Shown one piece after another: positions 14,129 through 24,925 of a stretch of DNA of 64,000 bases (positions are counted from its first letter, which is position 1; each line of letters opens with the position of its first letter). The stretch is from Glycomyces albidus (GTDB lineage Bacteria > Actinomycetota > Actinomycetes > Mycobacteriales > Micromonosporaceae), in assembly GCF_009451885.1 (NCBI RefSeq), contig NZ_WIAO01000003.1, positions 221,374-285,373 of the forward strand. Reading direction: 5' to 3'. The notes under the pieces were generated by a model. The model worked only from the letters and a program-made list of their open reading frames with translations. It was not told the origin of the DNA and searched no databases. The position numbers and the translations under genes were made by a program.

Positions 14129-15672
14129 TCGACATCGAGGCGTCGGAGGACGACGACCACATCGACGCCAGCCCCGGCGCCAAGTGGTGGCGCCGGCACC
14201 TGCGCCGCCGGCGCCGCATCGCCCTCTGGACCACGATCGCCCTCGCCGCGACCGCCCTCGGCATCGGCGCCCAATGGGCCTACCCGCGGCTCCAATGCGG
14301 CCTCGGCGATCTCCAGATCCGCATGATCGACCGCGAGTGCATCGGCGTCACCGACGGCAGCTTCGTCTTCCAGCCCCAGTTCACCGAGGTCCAGGAGAAC
14401 ATCAAAGCCGAGAACGACTGGGCCGCAGCCCAAGCGGAAGCCGAAGACCTCCCACTGGTGCGCATCGCCCTGCTCACCACCCTCACCACCACCGACGACA
14501 GCGCCATGAGCGCCGACAAGATCCAGAGCGCCCTCGAAGGCGCCTACGTCGCCCTCCACCGCGCCAACCACACCCGCGAACTCGGCGACCCCCAGCCGTA
14601 CATCCAGCTCTACCTCGCCAACGAAGGCGCCCGCCAGACCCACTGGGAGGTCGCCGTCGACCAGATCGAAGACCTCCTCGACGACGAGGTCCCGCTCGTC
14701 GCCGTCATCGGCCAGGGCGTCAGCAGCGACGCCACCGTCGCCGCCGCCGAACGCCTGTCCGACCTCGGCGTCCCCATGGTCACCGGCGTCACCACCGCCG
14801 ACGGCATCGACCACGCCCACATCGACGGCCTCGTCCGCACCGCCCCCAGCAACACCGACTTCGCCGTCGCCCTCCGCCGCCACCTCGACGCCCGCGGCGA
14901 CCTCGACTCGGCGATCCTGGTCTACGACAGCACCACACAGGACCGCTACACCACCACCCTCCGCACCGCCTACGAGACCGAACTCGGCACCTACCTCGAC
15001 GGCGCCGACCAGCCGTTCCCCGGCCGCTCTATCGAGACCGGCGGACCCGAGGTCTTCGACCCCATCGTCCGCAACATCTGCGCCGCCGAGGCCGACACGG
15101 TCCTCTTCGCCGGACGCGAACCCGACCTGCGCGTCTTCCTCGAAGCCCTCAGCATCCGCGCCTGCCGCGAGGAGCAGCCCCTCGCGATCCTCTTCGGCGT
15201 CACCGGCACCGACCTTCAGCACGACACCGAGACCCTCGACCACATCCGGGACGGCAACCTCGAGGTCCGCTACGCGGCCGGCTCCGACCCCGGCTGGGCC
15301 TCCGGCGCGGTCCCCGCACCGGAGGGCTTCGCGGCCTTCCACGAGCACTTCCGCACCCTCGTCAGCCGCGACGCCGCCGCCCTCTCCGACGGCTACGCGG
15401 TGACCTACCACGACGCGCTGGCGACGGCGATCGGCGCGGTCCGGATCACGAACCAGGGCGAGGCCGAGGCGCCGCCGCGCGAGGACGTGCGCGAGCACCT
15501 GCTGCTGCTCAACAGCGAGCAGGTGGTGCGCGGCGCGACGGGCACGCTGAGCTTCTCCAGCGACCGGTCGGGCAACCCGGGCGGCAAATGGGTCCCGGTC
15601 GTGCCCTTGCCCTACCCCGACGATCCGACTGAACTCGCAGGTCAGAGCACCTATGTCACGCCCACGGCGTGA
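14125..15672 (+). CDS. Membrane-anchored periplasmic-binding-fold (type I, ANF/LivJ-like) receptor protein
   Basis: 515 residues. An acidic N-terminus (about 1-20) and an arginine cluster (WWRRHLRRRRR) precede one transmembrane segment (about 32-51), so the large C-terminal part lies outside the cell. It carries a CIGVTDGSFVF segment and then a type I periplasmic-binding fold (about 105-510): VRIALLTTL, VPLVAVIGQGVSSDATVAAAERLSDLGVPMVTG, AILVYDS and ADTVLFAGRE. Such domains bind amino acids or small ligands. No transporter permease or ATPase is adjacent, so a sensory or scaffolding role with the coupled upstream protein seems likelier than import. The ligand is unknown. Confidence 0.7.
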   Translation: MIDIEASEDDDHIDASPGAKWWRRHLRRRRRIALWTTIALAATALGIGAQWAYPRLQCGLGDLQIRMIDRECIGVTDGSFVFQPQFTEVQENIKAENDWAAAQAEAEDLPLVRIALLTTLTTTDDSAMSADKIQSALEGAYVALHRANHTRELGDPQPYIQLYLANEGARQTHWEVAVDQIEDLLDDEVPLVAVIGQGVSSDATVAAAERLSDLGVPMVTGVTTADGIDHAHIDGLVRTAPSNTDFAVALRRHLDARGDLDSAILVYDSTTQDRYTTTLRTAYETELGTYLDGADQPFPGRSIETGGPEVFDPIVRNICAAEADTVLFAGREPDLRVFLEALSIRACREEQPLAILFGVTGTDLQHDTETLDHIRDGNLEVRYAAGSDPGWASGAVPAPEGFAAFHEHFRTLVSRDAAALSDGYAVTYHDALATAIGAVRITNQGEAEAPPREDVREHLLLLNSEQVVRGATGTLSFSSDRSGNPGGKWVPVVPLPYPDDPTELAGQSTYVTPTA

Positions 15673-15741
15673 GGGCCGTGCATGAACCGCCGCTGAAGGG
15701 GTAACCCCCGGTCGACGCGCACCAAAGGAGGTTCGGAAACC

Positions 15742-15969
15742 ATGGGTGCTTTCGACAAGGCCAAGGACAAGGGCGAGCAGATGAAGGGTCGCGCCAAGGA
15801 GCAGTGGGGCGACGCCACCGACAACGAGACGCTCGAGAACGAGGGTCGCGGTGATGAGCTCAAGGGCAAGGCGAAGGAGAAGTGGCACGACCTCAAGGAA
15901 GAGGGCAGTGACAAGCTCCACGACGCCAAAGAGCGCATGACCGGCCGCGGCGGGGAAGAACGCCGCTGA
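15742..15969 (+). CDS. CsbD family general stress protein
   Basis: A 75-residue, highly charged, hydrophilic protein of the CsbD family, small intrinsically flexible stress proteins of unknown biochemical role. The sequence GAFDKAKDKGEQMKGRAKEQ and the GDELKGKAKEKW repeat are typical. AAGGAGG lies ten bases before the ATG. A GGGTAA at 15699-15704 resembles a sigma-B-type -10, but no matching -35 is clear, so stress-sigma control is only a suggestion. Confidence 0.9.
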   Translation: MGAFDKAKDKGEQMKGRAKEQWGDATDNETLENEGRGDELKGKAKEKWHDLKEEGSDKLHDAKERMTGRGGEERR

Positions 15970-15980
15970 CGGAGACGGCA

Positions 15981-16010
15981 AGGGGCCGGGACGTGATCGT
16001 CCCGGCCCCT
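15981..16010. terminator. Bidirectional terminator between csbD-like and lacI-type genes
   Basis: A perfect 13-bp stem (15981-15993 with 15998-16010) and a TGAT loop. It sits 11 bases after the CsbD stop and lies between convergent genes. Confidence 0.85.
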
Positions 16011-16068
16011 CGTGTGCCCGTTCCCGCGGGCCCTGTATCGCGGCCCCTCGTACGTTCCGCCCGTGCCG

Positions 16069-17130
16069 TCAGCGGCGCCGCGGCGGGGCCACCGTCTCGC
16101 GGACCACGATGTGCGTCCCGAGGACGACCCGGTCGTCCAGCTCCGGGCCCCGGTGCAGGGCCAGCCGGACGGCCTCGCGGCCGAGCTGCTCGTGCGGCAC
16201 GTGGACCGTGGTCAGTGCGGGCGTCAGGTCCGAGGCGAGCGGGATGTCGTCGAACCCGACGACCGACATGTCCTCGGGGACGCTCACGCCCGCTTCGCGC
16301 AGCGCCTTCAGCACGCCCGCCGCGACCATGTCGGTCGCGGCGAAGACCGCGGTGACGTCGTCGCGTTCGGCGAGCAGCCTGCGGGTGAGCTCGTGGCCGC
16401 TGGCCTTGCTGAAGCTGCCCGGCAGGATGAGCGACTCGTCGACCTCGACGCCGTGGTCGGCGTGCGCCCGCTTGAACCCGCGGATGCGCTCGTCCGTGGT
16501 CGTCAAGCCCTCGCCGAACCCCATGTAGCAGATCCGGCGGTGCCCGGCCGACAGCAGGTGCGAGGTCATCGCGTATGCCCCGCCCTCGTTGTCGTAGTGG
16601 ACGACCGTGGCCGGCACGTCGTCGCCGGGGGAGGGCCGCCCGCACAGCACCAGCCGCGAACCGGACCGGTCCAGCGCGGTCGCGAAGTACCGCATCCGCT
16701 CCTGGTAGTGCTCGTTGTCCCATCCGCCGCCGACGACGATGACGGCCTCGGCGTGCTGCTCCCGCATGAGTTCCACGACGGCGAGTTCCCGCTCGGGGTC
16801 GCCGTGCGTGGTGCACAGCAGGCACAGCCGCCCTTCGGAGGCCGCCTGCTGCTCGACGCCGCGCGCGATGTACGCGTAGAAGGGCCCCGTCACGTCGTCC
16901 ACGACGAACGCGACGGTCTTCGTCGTCGCGCCCGCCAGCGCCCGGGCGTGAGCGTTCACCACGTAGTCGAGTTCGCGCATGGCGCGCAGCACCTTCGAGC
17001 GGGTCGCGGGCGCCACCGGGTAGTTCCCGGCGAGGACCCGCGAGACCGTCGGCACCGAGACGCCGGCGCGGGCGGCCACGTCCCGGATCGTCGGGCGCTT
17101 GCCGACCTCGGCATTCGACTTCTTGGGCAC
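16069..17130 (-). CDS. LacI family transcriptional regulator (near beta-galactosidase)
   Basis: 353 residues from a GTG at 17130 preceded by AAGGA. An N-terminal LacI helix-turn-helix is evident: RPTIRDVAARAGVSVPTVSRVLAG, with the hinge NAHARALAG. A periplasmic-binding-type effector domain follows (about 65-345), including VVGFDDIPLASDLTPALTTV, typical of sugar-responsive LacI proteins. It lies 105 bases downstream of lacZ on the same strand, so it could be cotranscribed and control it. The candidate operator is the GATA...TATC dyad at 20411. The effector is probably a galactoside, by context only. Confidence 0.92.
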   Translation of the reverse strand: MPKKSNAEVGKRPTIRDVAARAGVSVPTVSRVLAGNYPVAPATRSKVLRAMRELDYVVNAHARALAGATTKTVAFVVDDVTGPFYAYIARGVEQQAASEGRLCLLCTTHGDPERELAVVELMREQHAEAVIVVGGGWDNEHYQERMRYFATALDRSGSRLVLCGRPSPGDDVPATVVHYDNEGGAYAMTSHLLSAGHRRICYMGFGEGLTTTDERIRGFKRAHADHGVEVDESLILPGSFSKASGHELTRRLLAERDDVTAVFAATDMVAAGVLKALREAGVSVPEDMSVVGFDDIPLASDLTPALTTVHVPHEQLGREAVRLALHRGPELDDRVVLGTHIVVRETVAPPRRR

Positions 17131-17235
17131 AGGGGTCCTTCTCTCACCGGTTGGGATGCGACGGGTCCGCACTCAGGGTAGTTCACACCGTGGACACCCG
17201 ATGCGCGCGAACCCGTCGCCCCGGCGGCCCCGACC

Positions 17236-20169
<2,934 letters not shown>

Positions 20170-20173
20170 TCAG

Positions 20174-20238
20174 CGATCCGCCCGGCGGCGGCGCCGCTCG
20201 GCCGGGTCCGCCCGCCGCCGCGCCGCGGCGGCGGATCG
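20174..20238 (-). promoter_or_regulatory. Large GC-rich inverted repeat in the lacZ leader
   Basis: CGATCCGCC (20174-20182) pairs perfectly with GGCGGATCG (20230-20238). The loop between is itself able to fold, being almost entirely G and C. It lies 26 bases upstream of the lacZ start. It may be an attenuator, a translation-limiting structure or an upstream terminator; I cannot decide. The rest of 20149-20517 holds no gene. Confidence 0.45.
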
Positions 20239-20410
20239 GCCCGCCCTGGGGCGCCGGTCCACCGGACTGCCAGCCCTCCCGTCGAGCTGCCGCGCAAGAG
20301 CGCGACCGCCTCGTCTCGGTTCGACGGGAGGGGCCCGACCATTGTCCGCCATCGTTCCGGCGGGCCGATCGGGCCCGGTCCGGCGTCGCACATGCCGGAC
20401 CACTCGCATA

Positions 20411-20426
20411 GATACCGCTTTCTATC
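20411..20426. promoter_or_regulatory. Candidate LacI-type operator upstream of lacZ
   Basis: GATACCGCTTTCTATC is an imperfect dyad. On the minus strand it reads GATAGAAAGCGGTATC and resembles the GAAAGC-GCTTTC core bound by LacI proteins. A minus-strand TAGGAT overlapping its upstream edge could serve as a -10. It is about 260 bases upstream of the lacZ start. Confidence 0.35.
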
Positions 20427-20517
20427 CTAGGGGTGCCGCCCGCGCCCCGAAACCAGGGCCCCAACCCGACCCGGGGCCGCCGATCGCCGACATCGAGCCG
20501 ACGCCGACCCCCGCCGA

Positions 20518-21171
20518 CTACCCGATCGGAACCAGGGCCGAGGTGATCAGCACCGCGCCCTCAGGGAACCGCTCCGCCGCATACGCCTCCAACTCCGGCG
20601 TCGCCAGCAGCGCGTGTATCAGCACCACGCTGTGCGCCTCGTCGACCCGAGCCCAGTACAAGAGCCCCGGGAACGCCGCCGTGACCTCGTTCGCCAACGC
20701 CTCCAGCTCCTCCACCGGCAGCACCTCCGCCGGCTCGGGGAACTCCGGCTCCTCGGGCAGCAGATGCGGATAGTCCGCCATGTCGACCTCCGCCTTCGAC
20801 ACCGGGTCTTCGGTGAGCACCAGCGACTCCCCGTCGAACACACCCGTCACGATGTAATCGCCCCACCGGACCCCGTGCAGCGTCTCGTGCTCCACCGACT
20901 CCCAGTCCCAGCCCGACACCGGAATGCCCCCGCATATAGGCGGGATCGACGCCGTCGCCATCCCGCACAGCTCCGGCACGTCCGCGTCCGCCTTCTGCAG
21001 CACCGTCAGCCCACCCTGGTAGACCACCGCGTCCTCGGCCACCGCCGTCACCGCGCCGTCCGAGGCCCCGCTCGCGCCGCCGGCTTCGTCCGCGCCGCCG
21101 TCACCGCAGGCCGCGAGGGCGAGCACCGCCGCCACCGCCACCCACCCCCGTCGCATCACATGTCCGCTCAT
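20518..21171 (-). CDS. Predicted lipoprotein of unknown function
   Basis: About 217 residues from the ATG at 21171; another ATG at 21156 is equally possible. A signal peptide ends in a lipobox (LALAAC), followed by a Gly/Ala/Asp-rich tether, so the protein is anchored to the outer face of the membrane. The mature part is acidic, contains ELCGMATASIPPICGG, which may form a disulfide, and ends in a compact alpha/beta region. I do not recognise the family. It is a single gene, divergent from the EamA transporter. Confidence 0.75.
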   Translation of the reverse strand: MSGHVMRRGWVAVAAVLALAACGDGGADEAGGASGASDGAVTAVAEDAVVYQGGLTVLQKADADVPELCGMATASIPPICGGIPVSGWDWESVEHETLHGVRWGDYIVTGVFDGESLVLTEDPVSKAEVDMADYPHLLPEEPEFPEPAEVLPVEELEALANEVTAAFPGLLYWARVDEAHSVVLIHALLATPELEAYAAERFPEGAVLITSALVPIG

Positions 21172-21228
21172 GCCGGTTCGACGCCGCACCGCGGCCCCCG
21201 GTTCCCAGTCGATTCACAGATGCCCGGA

Positions 21229-21263
21229 GTCGCACCCCAGTGCTAGGTTTTCCCGGGTGCGAC
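21229..21263. promoter_or_regulatory. Inverted repeat between divergent lipoprotein and EamA genes
   Basis: GTCGCACCC (21229-21237) pairs perfectly with GGGTGCGAC (21255-21263) around a 17-base loop. It sits in the only intergenic space between two divergent genes, so a shared operator or leader hairpin is possible. Confidence 0.35.
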
Positions 21264-21330
21264 CCGCGCCCGAGCCCGGAGCCCGCCACCCAGCGGCGCC
21301 CCACCCGCCCACCCACAGGAGCCATCGCCC

Positions 21331-22266
21331 ATGAGCGAGCGATTCAACACCCGCGCGGCGATCGCCGTCGGCATCACCGTCCTCTGCTGGGCCTCGGCGT
21401 TCGTCTCCATTCGGGACGCCGGCCGCCACCTCGACCCCGGCCCGCTCACCCTCGGCCGCGCCGCCGTCGCCGCCGTGGTCCTCCTCGCCGTCTGGGCCGT
21501 CCGCCGCGAAGGACTCCCCGGCCGGCGCGCCTGGCCCGGCATCGCCACCGCCGGCGTCCTCTGGTTCGGCGTCTACATGGTCGCCCTCAACTGGGGCGAG
21601 CAGCTCGTCGACGCCGGCACCGCCGCGCTCATCGTCAACATCGGACCCATCCTCATCGCCCTCCTCGGCGGCTGGATCCTCAAGGAGGGCTTCCCGCCCC
21701 GGCTGTTCCTCGGCATCGCCGTCGCCTTCGCCGGCGTCGCCCTGGTGAGCCTCTCCATGTCCCGCGACAGCGCCGCCTCCGTCCTCGGCGTCCTCCTGTG
21801 CCTGGTCTCGGCCATCACCTACGCCGTCAGCGTCGTCGTCCAGAAACCCACGCTCCAGCACTGCTCCTCGCTCCAGTTCACCGCCTTCGGCAACGCCATC
21901 GCCGCGGTCCTGTGCCTGCCGTTCGCGCCCCAGCTCTTCTCGCAGCTCGGCGACGCCCCCGCCTCCGCGACGCTGCACGTCCTCTACCTCGGCCTGTTCC
22001 CGACCGCGCTGGCGTTCCTCACCTGGGGTTACGCGCTGCGGTACACGACGGCCGGGAAGATGGGCGCCACCACGTACGTCGTCCCCGCGATCGTGGTCGT
22101 CATGTCCTGGCTGCTCCTCGGCGAGGTCCCCACCTGGCTCACCCTCGCCGGCGGCGCCGTCGCCCTGGTGGGCGTCGCGATCTCCCGCTCGAGCGGCCGC
22201 GCGGGCAGGAAGGCGGCCCCGCCCGCCGCGCCGGCGGAGGAAGTCGCGCCGACCGCCACGTCGTAG
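21331..22266 (+). CDS. EamA family (DMT) transporter
   Basis: A 311-residue membrane protein with about ten transmembrane helices in two five-helix repeats, the layout of EamA/RhaT-type drug/metabolite exporters. Typical features are the N-terminal VLCWASAFVSIRDAG, the first-repeat end PILIALLGGWILKEGFPPRLFLGI and the matching second-repeat segment IVVVMSWLLLGEVPTWLTLAGGAVALVGVAI. A hydrophilic Ala/Pro-rich tail of about 30 residues lies at the C-terminus. The substrate cannot be inferred; characterised relatives export amino acids or other small metabolites. It appears monocistronic. Confidence 0.92.
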   Translation: MSERFNTRAAIAVGITVLCWASAFVSIRDAGRHLDPGPLTLGRAAVAAVVLLAVWAVRREGLPGRRAWPGIATAGVLWFGVYMVALNWGEQLVDAGTAALIVNIGPILIALLGGWILKEGFPPRLFLGIAVAFAGVALVSLSMSRDSAASVLGVLLCLVSAITYAVSVVVQKPTLQHCSSLQFTAFGNAIAAVLCLPFAPQLFSQLGDAPASATLHVLYLGLFPTALAFLTWGYALRYTTAGKMGATTYVVPAIVVVMSWLLLGEVPTWLTLAGGAVALVGVAISRSSGRAGRKAAPPAAPAEEVAPTATS

Positions 22267-22305
22267 CGACAGAGCCGGGCCGACCCCGGCCCGGCCATGC
22301 CGACG

Positions 22306-22830
22306 CTAGGCCAAGCGCTCGGCGAGGCGCTCGAGCCGGTCCTTCCATGCGGCCTTGGCCGCCGCCGCGGCCTCGGCCGAGTCGAGCTTCGCGATCTCGA
22401 CCTGCACCGCGGTCCGATCCTCGCCCTTCGGGGAGAGGTTCGCGTACACCTGGCTGCCGTCCGAGGCGTCGAACCGCACCGACTTCGGCGGCGACGCGCT
22501 GCGCTGCGACAGCTCGAGGCCGCCCAGCCACGCCGCCTGGTGCTCGGGATCGGCGAGCTGCTCGAAGGCCGCTCCGACCGCGACGGGCACGGTCTTCGAC
22601 GCGGTGGCGCTGAAGGTCCCGTCCGGGCGCTGGCCCGGCTCGCGCATGCCCCGCTCCTGCTCGTACCCGACGGTGATCGACTGCGCCCACCACCCGTCGA
22701 TCTCGAACTCGTCCACCAGCATCCGCGCGATCGCCGTGTGGTCGAGCGCCGCCGCGCCCCGCTCGTCGAGCAGGGCCAGCCACGTCTTCCAGTCCGCGCC
22801 CGTGCCCTCGATGAGGGCCTGGTCGGACAT
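22306..22830 (-). CDS. DUF4287-like / SRPBCC-like two-domain protein
   Basis: About 174 residues from the ATG at 22830 (GGGAG just upstream); an ATG at 22863 would add 11 residues. The N-terminal half (GADWKTWLALLDERGAAALDHTAIARMLVDEFEIDGWWAQSITVGYEQERG) matches the small helical domain seen in DUF4287 proteins. The C-terminal half (TASKTVPVAVGAAFEQLADPEHQAAWLGG, then a strand-rich region and a long amphipathic last helix) resembles a START/SRPBCC ligand-binding fold. Function is unknown. It is convergent with the EamA gene. Confidence 0.65.
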   Translation of the reverse strand: MSDQALIEGTGADWKTWLALLDERGAAALDHTAIARMLVDEFEIDGWWAQSITVGYEQERGMREPGQRPDGTFSATASKTVPVAVGAAFEQLADPEHQAAWLGGLELSQRSASPPKSVRFDASDGSQVYANLSPKGEDRTAVQVEIAKLDSAEAAAAAKAAWKDRLERLAERLA

Positions 22831-22978
22831 GCTCTCCCGCCGCCGCGCCGTCGATTCGCCCATGGACCCAGCCTAGGCCCGCAGCGCCGTCCGGGCGTCC
22901 GCTTCGCGACGCCGTGATGCGCGACTTCCTCGCGTTTTCAGGTGCTCGGGCGGTGTCATACCCCCACGGTACACTTGT

Positions 22979-23019
22979 CGCCAGGGGTCCCTTAAGAGCG
23001 GAAATATCGCGATATAAGG
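22979..23019 (+). repeat. Dispersed intergenic element, copy 1
   Basis: An 18-base block, CGCCAGGGGTCCCTTAAG, is followed after three bases by GGAAATATCGCGATATAAGG. It shares its core and order with a second copy at 27888. The block contains the near-palindrome AGGGGTCCCT and the perfect palindrome ATATCGCGATAT. It lies about 90 bases upstream of the first SGNH hydrolase gene, in its direction, so a regulatory role there is plausible. Confidence 0.7.
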
Positions 23020-23055
23020 TGATTCTTCCGTAAAACCCGGAATTTACGGTGATTC
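23018..23055 (+). promoter_or_regulatory. Direct and inverted repeats before the first SGNH gene
   Basis: GGTGATTC occurs at 23018-23025 and again exactly 30 bases on at 23048-23055. Between them CCGTAAA (23028-23034) and TTTACGG (23043-23049) form an inverted repeat. Together with the dispersed element just upstream, this looks like a multi-site regulatory or structured leader region. Confidence 0.45.
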
Positions 23056-23109
23056 GTACAGACAGGGCAATACAGTTCCATCTCGTACCGACTTGGAACG
23101 GAGCCCGAA

Positions 23110-23892
23110 ATGAACCCTGTGCGTCAGGCGGCGACGGCGTTGGCCGCGTCCGCCGCTCTCGTCCTGATCCCCGCCGCCGCCGAAGCGAAGCCGCCGACCG
23201 CGTATGCGGCCCTCGGCGACTCGTACTCCTCCGGCACCGGCGCCGGCCGGTACTTCGACGACGAGTGCCTCCGCTCCGATCTCGCCTACCCCCGACTGCT
23301 CGCCGACCGGCTCGGCGCCGACCTGGCCTTCGCGGCGTGCTCGGGCGCGACCACCGCCGACCTCCTCGCCGAGCAGCTCGGAGCGCTGGACAGCGCCACC
23401 GATCTCGTCACCGTCACCGTCGGCGGCAACGACATCGGCTGGGCGGAGGCCCTTACGGCCTGCATCACCCCGCTCGCCGACTGCACCGACGAGATCGAGG
23501 CCTCCGAGGGGCTCATCCGGAACGAGCTGCCCGGCCTCCTCGACGACACCTACAGTGCGATCGCCGACCGGGCCCCCAACGCGGAGGTCCTCGTCATCGG
23601 CTACCCGCGCCTGTTCAACGAGCAGCGCACCTGCGGCGCCCTCGACCAGCCCACCGTCGAGGAGCAGATTCGCATGAACCAGGGCGCCGACCTCCTCGCC
23701 GGCGTCCTCTCCGACGCCGCCGCCCGGCACGACTTCACCTATGTGGACGTCCGCGGGTACTTCGCCGGCCACGCCGTGTGCGACTTCGAGCCCTACCTGC
23801 ACGCTCTGCGCCTCCCGACCGTGGAGTCCTACCACCCGAACGCCCTCGGACACGCCAACGGCTACCTCCCGGCCGTCGCCGACGCGGTGTGA
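23110..23892 (+). CDS. Secreted SGNH/GDSL hydrolase (copy 1)
   Basis: 260 residues with a Sec signal peptide ending near AAAEA-KPP (about residue 26). It belongs to the secreted SGNH esterase/lipase group known from Streptomyces. The catalytic serine is S38 in ALGDSYSSG; the oxyanion residues lie in SGA (79) and GGNDIG (Asn107); the catalytic histidine is H242 in YHPN. Six cysteines (53, 77, 118, 125, 175, 224) could form three disulfides, as in those enzymes. The ATG is preceded by CGGAG. A near-identical paralogue follows. The natural substrate is likely a lipid or acylated polymer. Confidence 0.93.
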   Translation: MNPVRQAATALAASAALVLIPAAAEAKPPTAYAALGDSYSSGTGAGRYFDDECLRSDLAYPRLLADRLGADLAFAACSGATTADLLAEQLGALDSATDLVTVTVGGNDIGWAEALTACITPLADCTDEIEASEGLIRNELPGLLDDTYSAIADRAPNAEVLVIGYPRLFNEQRTCGALDQPTVEEQIRMNQGADLLAGVLSDAAARHDFTYVDVRGYFAGHAVCDFEPYLHALRLPTVESYHPNALGHANGYLPAVADAV

Positions 23893-23898
23893 GTTCCC

Positions 23899-23930
23899 GC
23901 GTGCCGGGGCGGAGCACCGCCCCGGCACGC
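23899..23930. terminator. Terminator after the first SGNH gene
   Basis: A perfect 14-bp stem (23899-23912 with 23917-23930) and an AGCA loop, seven bases after the stop codon. It separates the two tandem SGNH genes into distinct transcripts. Confidence 0.85.
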
Positions 23931-24081
23931 CTGCGCCTCAAGCACACCCGCCCCGGCCGCCGCCACCCTCAGAACGAGATGTGTAAATTTCCCGATTTAT
24001 CAGCATGAAAGGGTTCCGTGCAAGTTACCGGCGAGTTCACAATATGGGGCAAGTCTTCCCCCGACTCGCGAAGGAACCCCC

Positions 24082-24861
24082 ATGGACCGACTCCGACGAT
24101 CAGCGACGACCGCGATCGCCGCCCTCGCCGCGCTCCTCGTCATTCCCGCTGCGGCCCAAGCCCAGCAGACCGAGTACGTCGCCCTCGGCGACTCCTACTC
24201 CTCCGGCTCGGGCGCCGGCCCCTACACCGATGCGGCCTGCCAGCGCTCGAACAAGGCCCACCCCGCTCTCCTCGCCGCGGAGCTCGGCGCCGAGTTCACC
24301 TTCGTCGCCTGCGGCGGAGCGACCACCGCAGACGTCCTCGCCGAACAGGTCCAGGCCCTCGACGCGGGCACCGACCTCGTCACGATCGGCGTGGGCGGCA
24401 ACGACATCGGCTGGTCCGACGCCGTGATCGCCTGCATCACCCCGTTCCAGAACTGCACGCCCGCCATCGAGGAGGCCGAGCGGCGGGCGACCGAGGAGCT
24501 GCCGGCCCGGCTCGACGCCGTCTACACCGAGATCGAGACGCGCGCCCCCGACGCCGAGGTCTACGTGACCGGCTACCCGCGGCTCTTCGCCGCCCGCAAC
24601 GCCTGCGACGCCCTGGGGTCGATCAGCATCGCCGAGCAGATCCGCATGAACCAGGGCGCCGACCTGCTCTCCGGGGTCATCCAGGCCGCCGCGGAGAGCC
24701 ACGGGTTCACCTATGTGGACGTGCGGGACGAGTTCGCGGGCCACGAGATCTGCTCCAGGACCCCCTGGCTGCACGGCTTCACGATCTTCGACGTCCCCTA
24801 CCACCCGAACGCCGCCGGCCACAGCTCCGGCTACTACCCCGCCCTGCTCGGCGCGCTCTGA
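24082..24861 (+). CDS. Secreted SGNH/GDSL hydrolase (copy 2)
   Basis: 259 residues, paralogous to the upstream gene and colinear without gaps for at least 230 residues. Shared landmarks are ALGDSYSSG (Ser38), GGNDIGW (Asn107), EEQ/AEQ-IRMNQGADLL, FTYVDVR and YHPN (His241). A Sec signal peptide ends near AAQAQ (about residue 27). AAGGA precedes the ATG. The leader does not carry the dispersed element found before copy 1, so the two copies may be expressed under different conditions. Confidence 0.93.
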   Translation: MDRLRRSATTAIAALAALLVIPAAAQAQQTEYVALGDSYSSGSGAGPYTDAACQRSNKAHPALLAAELGAEFTFVACGGATTADVLAEQVQALDAGTDLVTIGVGGNDIGWSDAVIACITPFQNCTPAIEEAERRATEELPARLDAVYTEIETRAPDAEVYVTGYPRLFAARNACDALGSISIAEQIRMNQGADLLSGVIQAAAESHGFTYVDVRDEFAGHEICSRTPWLHGFTIFDVPYHPNAAGHSSGYYPALLGAL

Positions 24862-24872
24862 CCGCGCACGAG

Positions 24873-24906
24873 CGGCGGCCCGGCGGCTCAGCCCGCCGGG
24901 CCGCCG
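24873..24906. terminator. Bidirectional terminator between SGNH copy 2 and recQ
   Basis: Perfect 14-bp arms (24873-24886 and 24893-24906) with a six-base loop, between convergent genes. Confidence 0.85.
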
Positions 24907-24925
24907 ACGGGCTTCGAGACCGCCG

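Noticed and set aside
13235..15672. ABC importer reading of the periplasmic-binding protein
   Set aside because: The protein has a transmembrane anchor after a basic cytoplasmic tail, not a cleavable signal, and no permease or ATPase gene is adjacent.
22979..23019. Known c-di-AMP (ydaO) riboswitch, which often precedes secreted wall enzymes in Actinobacteria
   Set aside because: The conserved ydaO core sequences are not present; only short dyads are seen.
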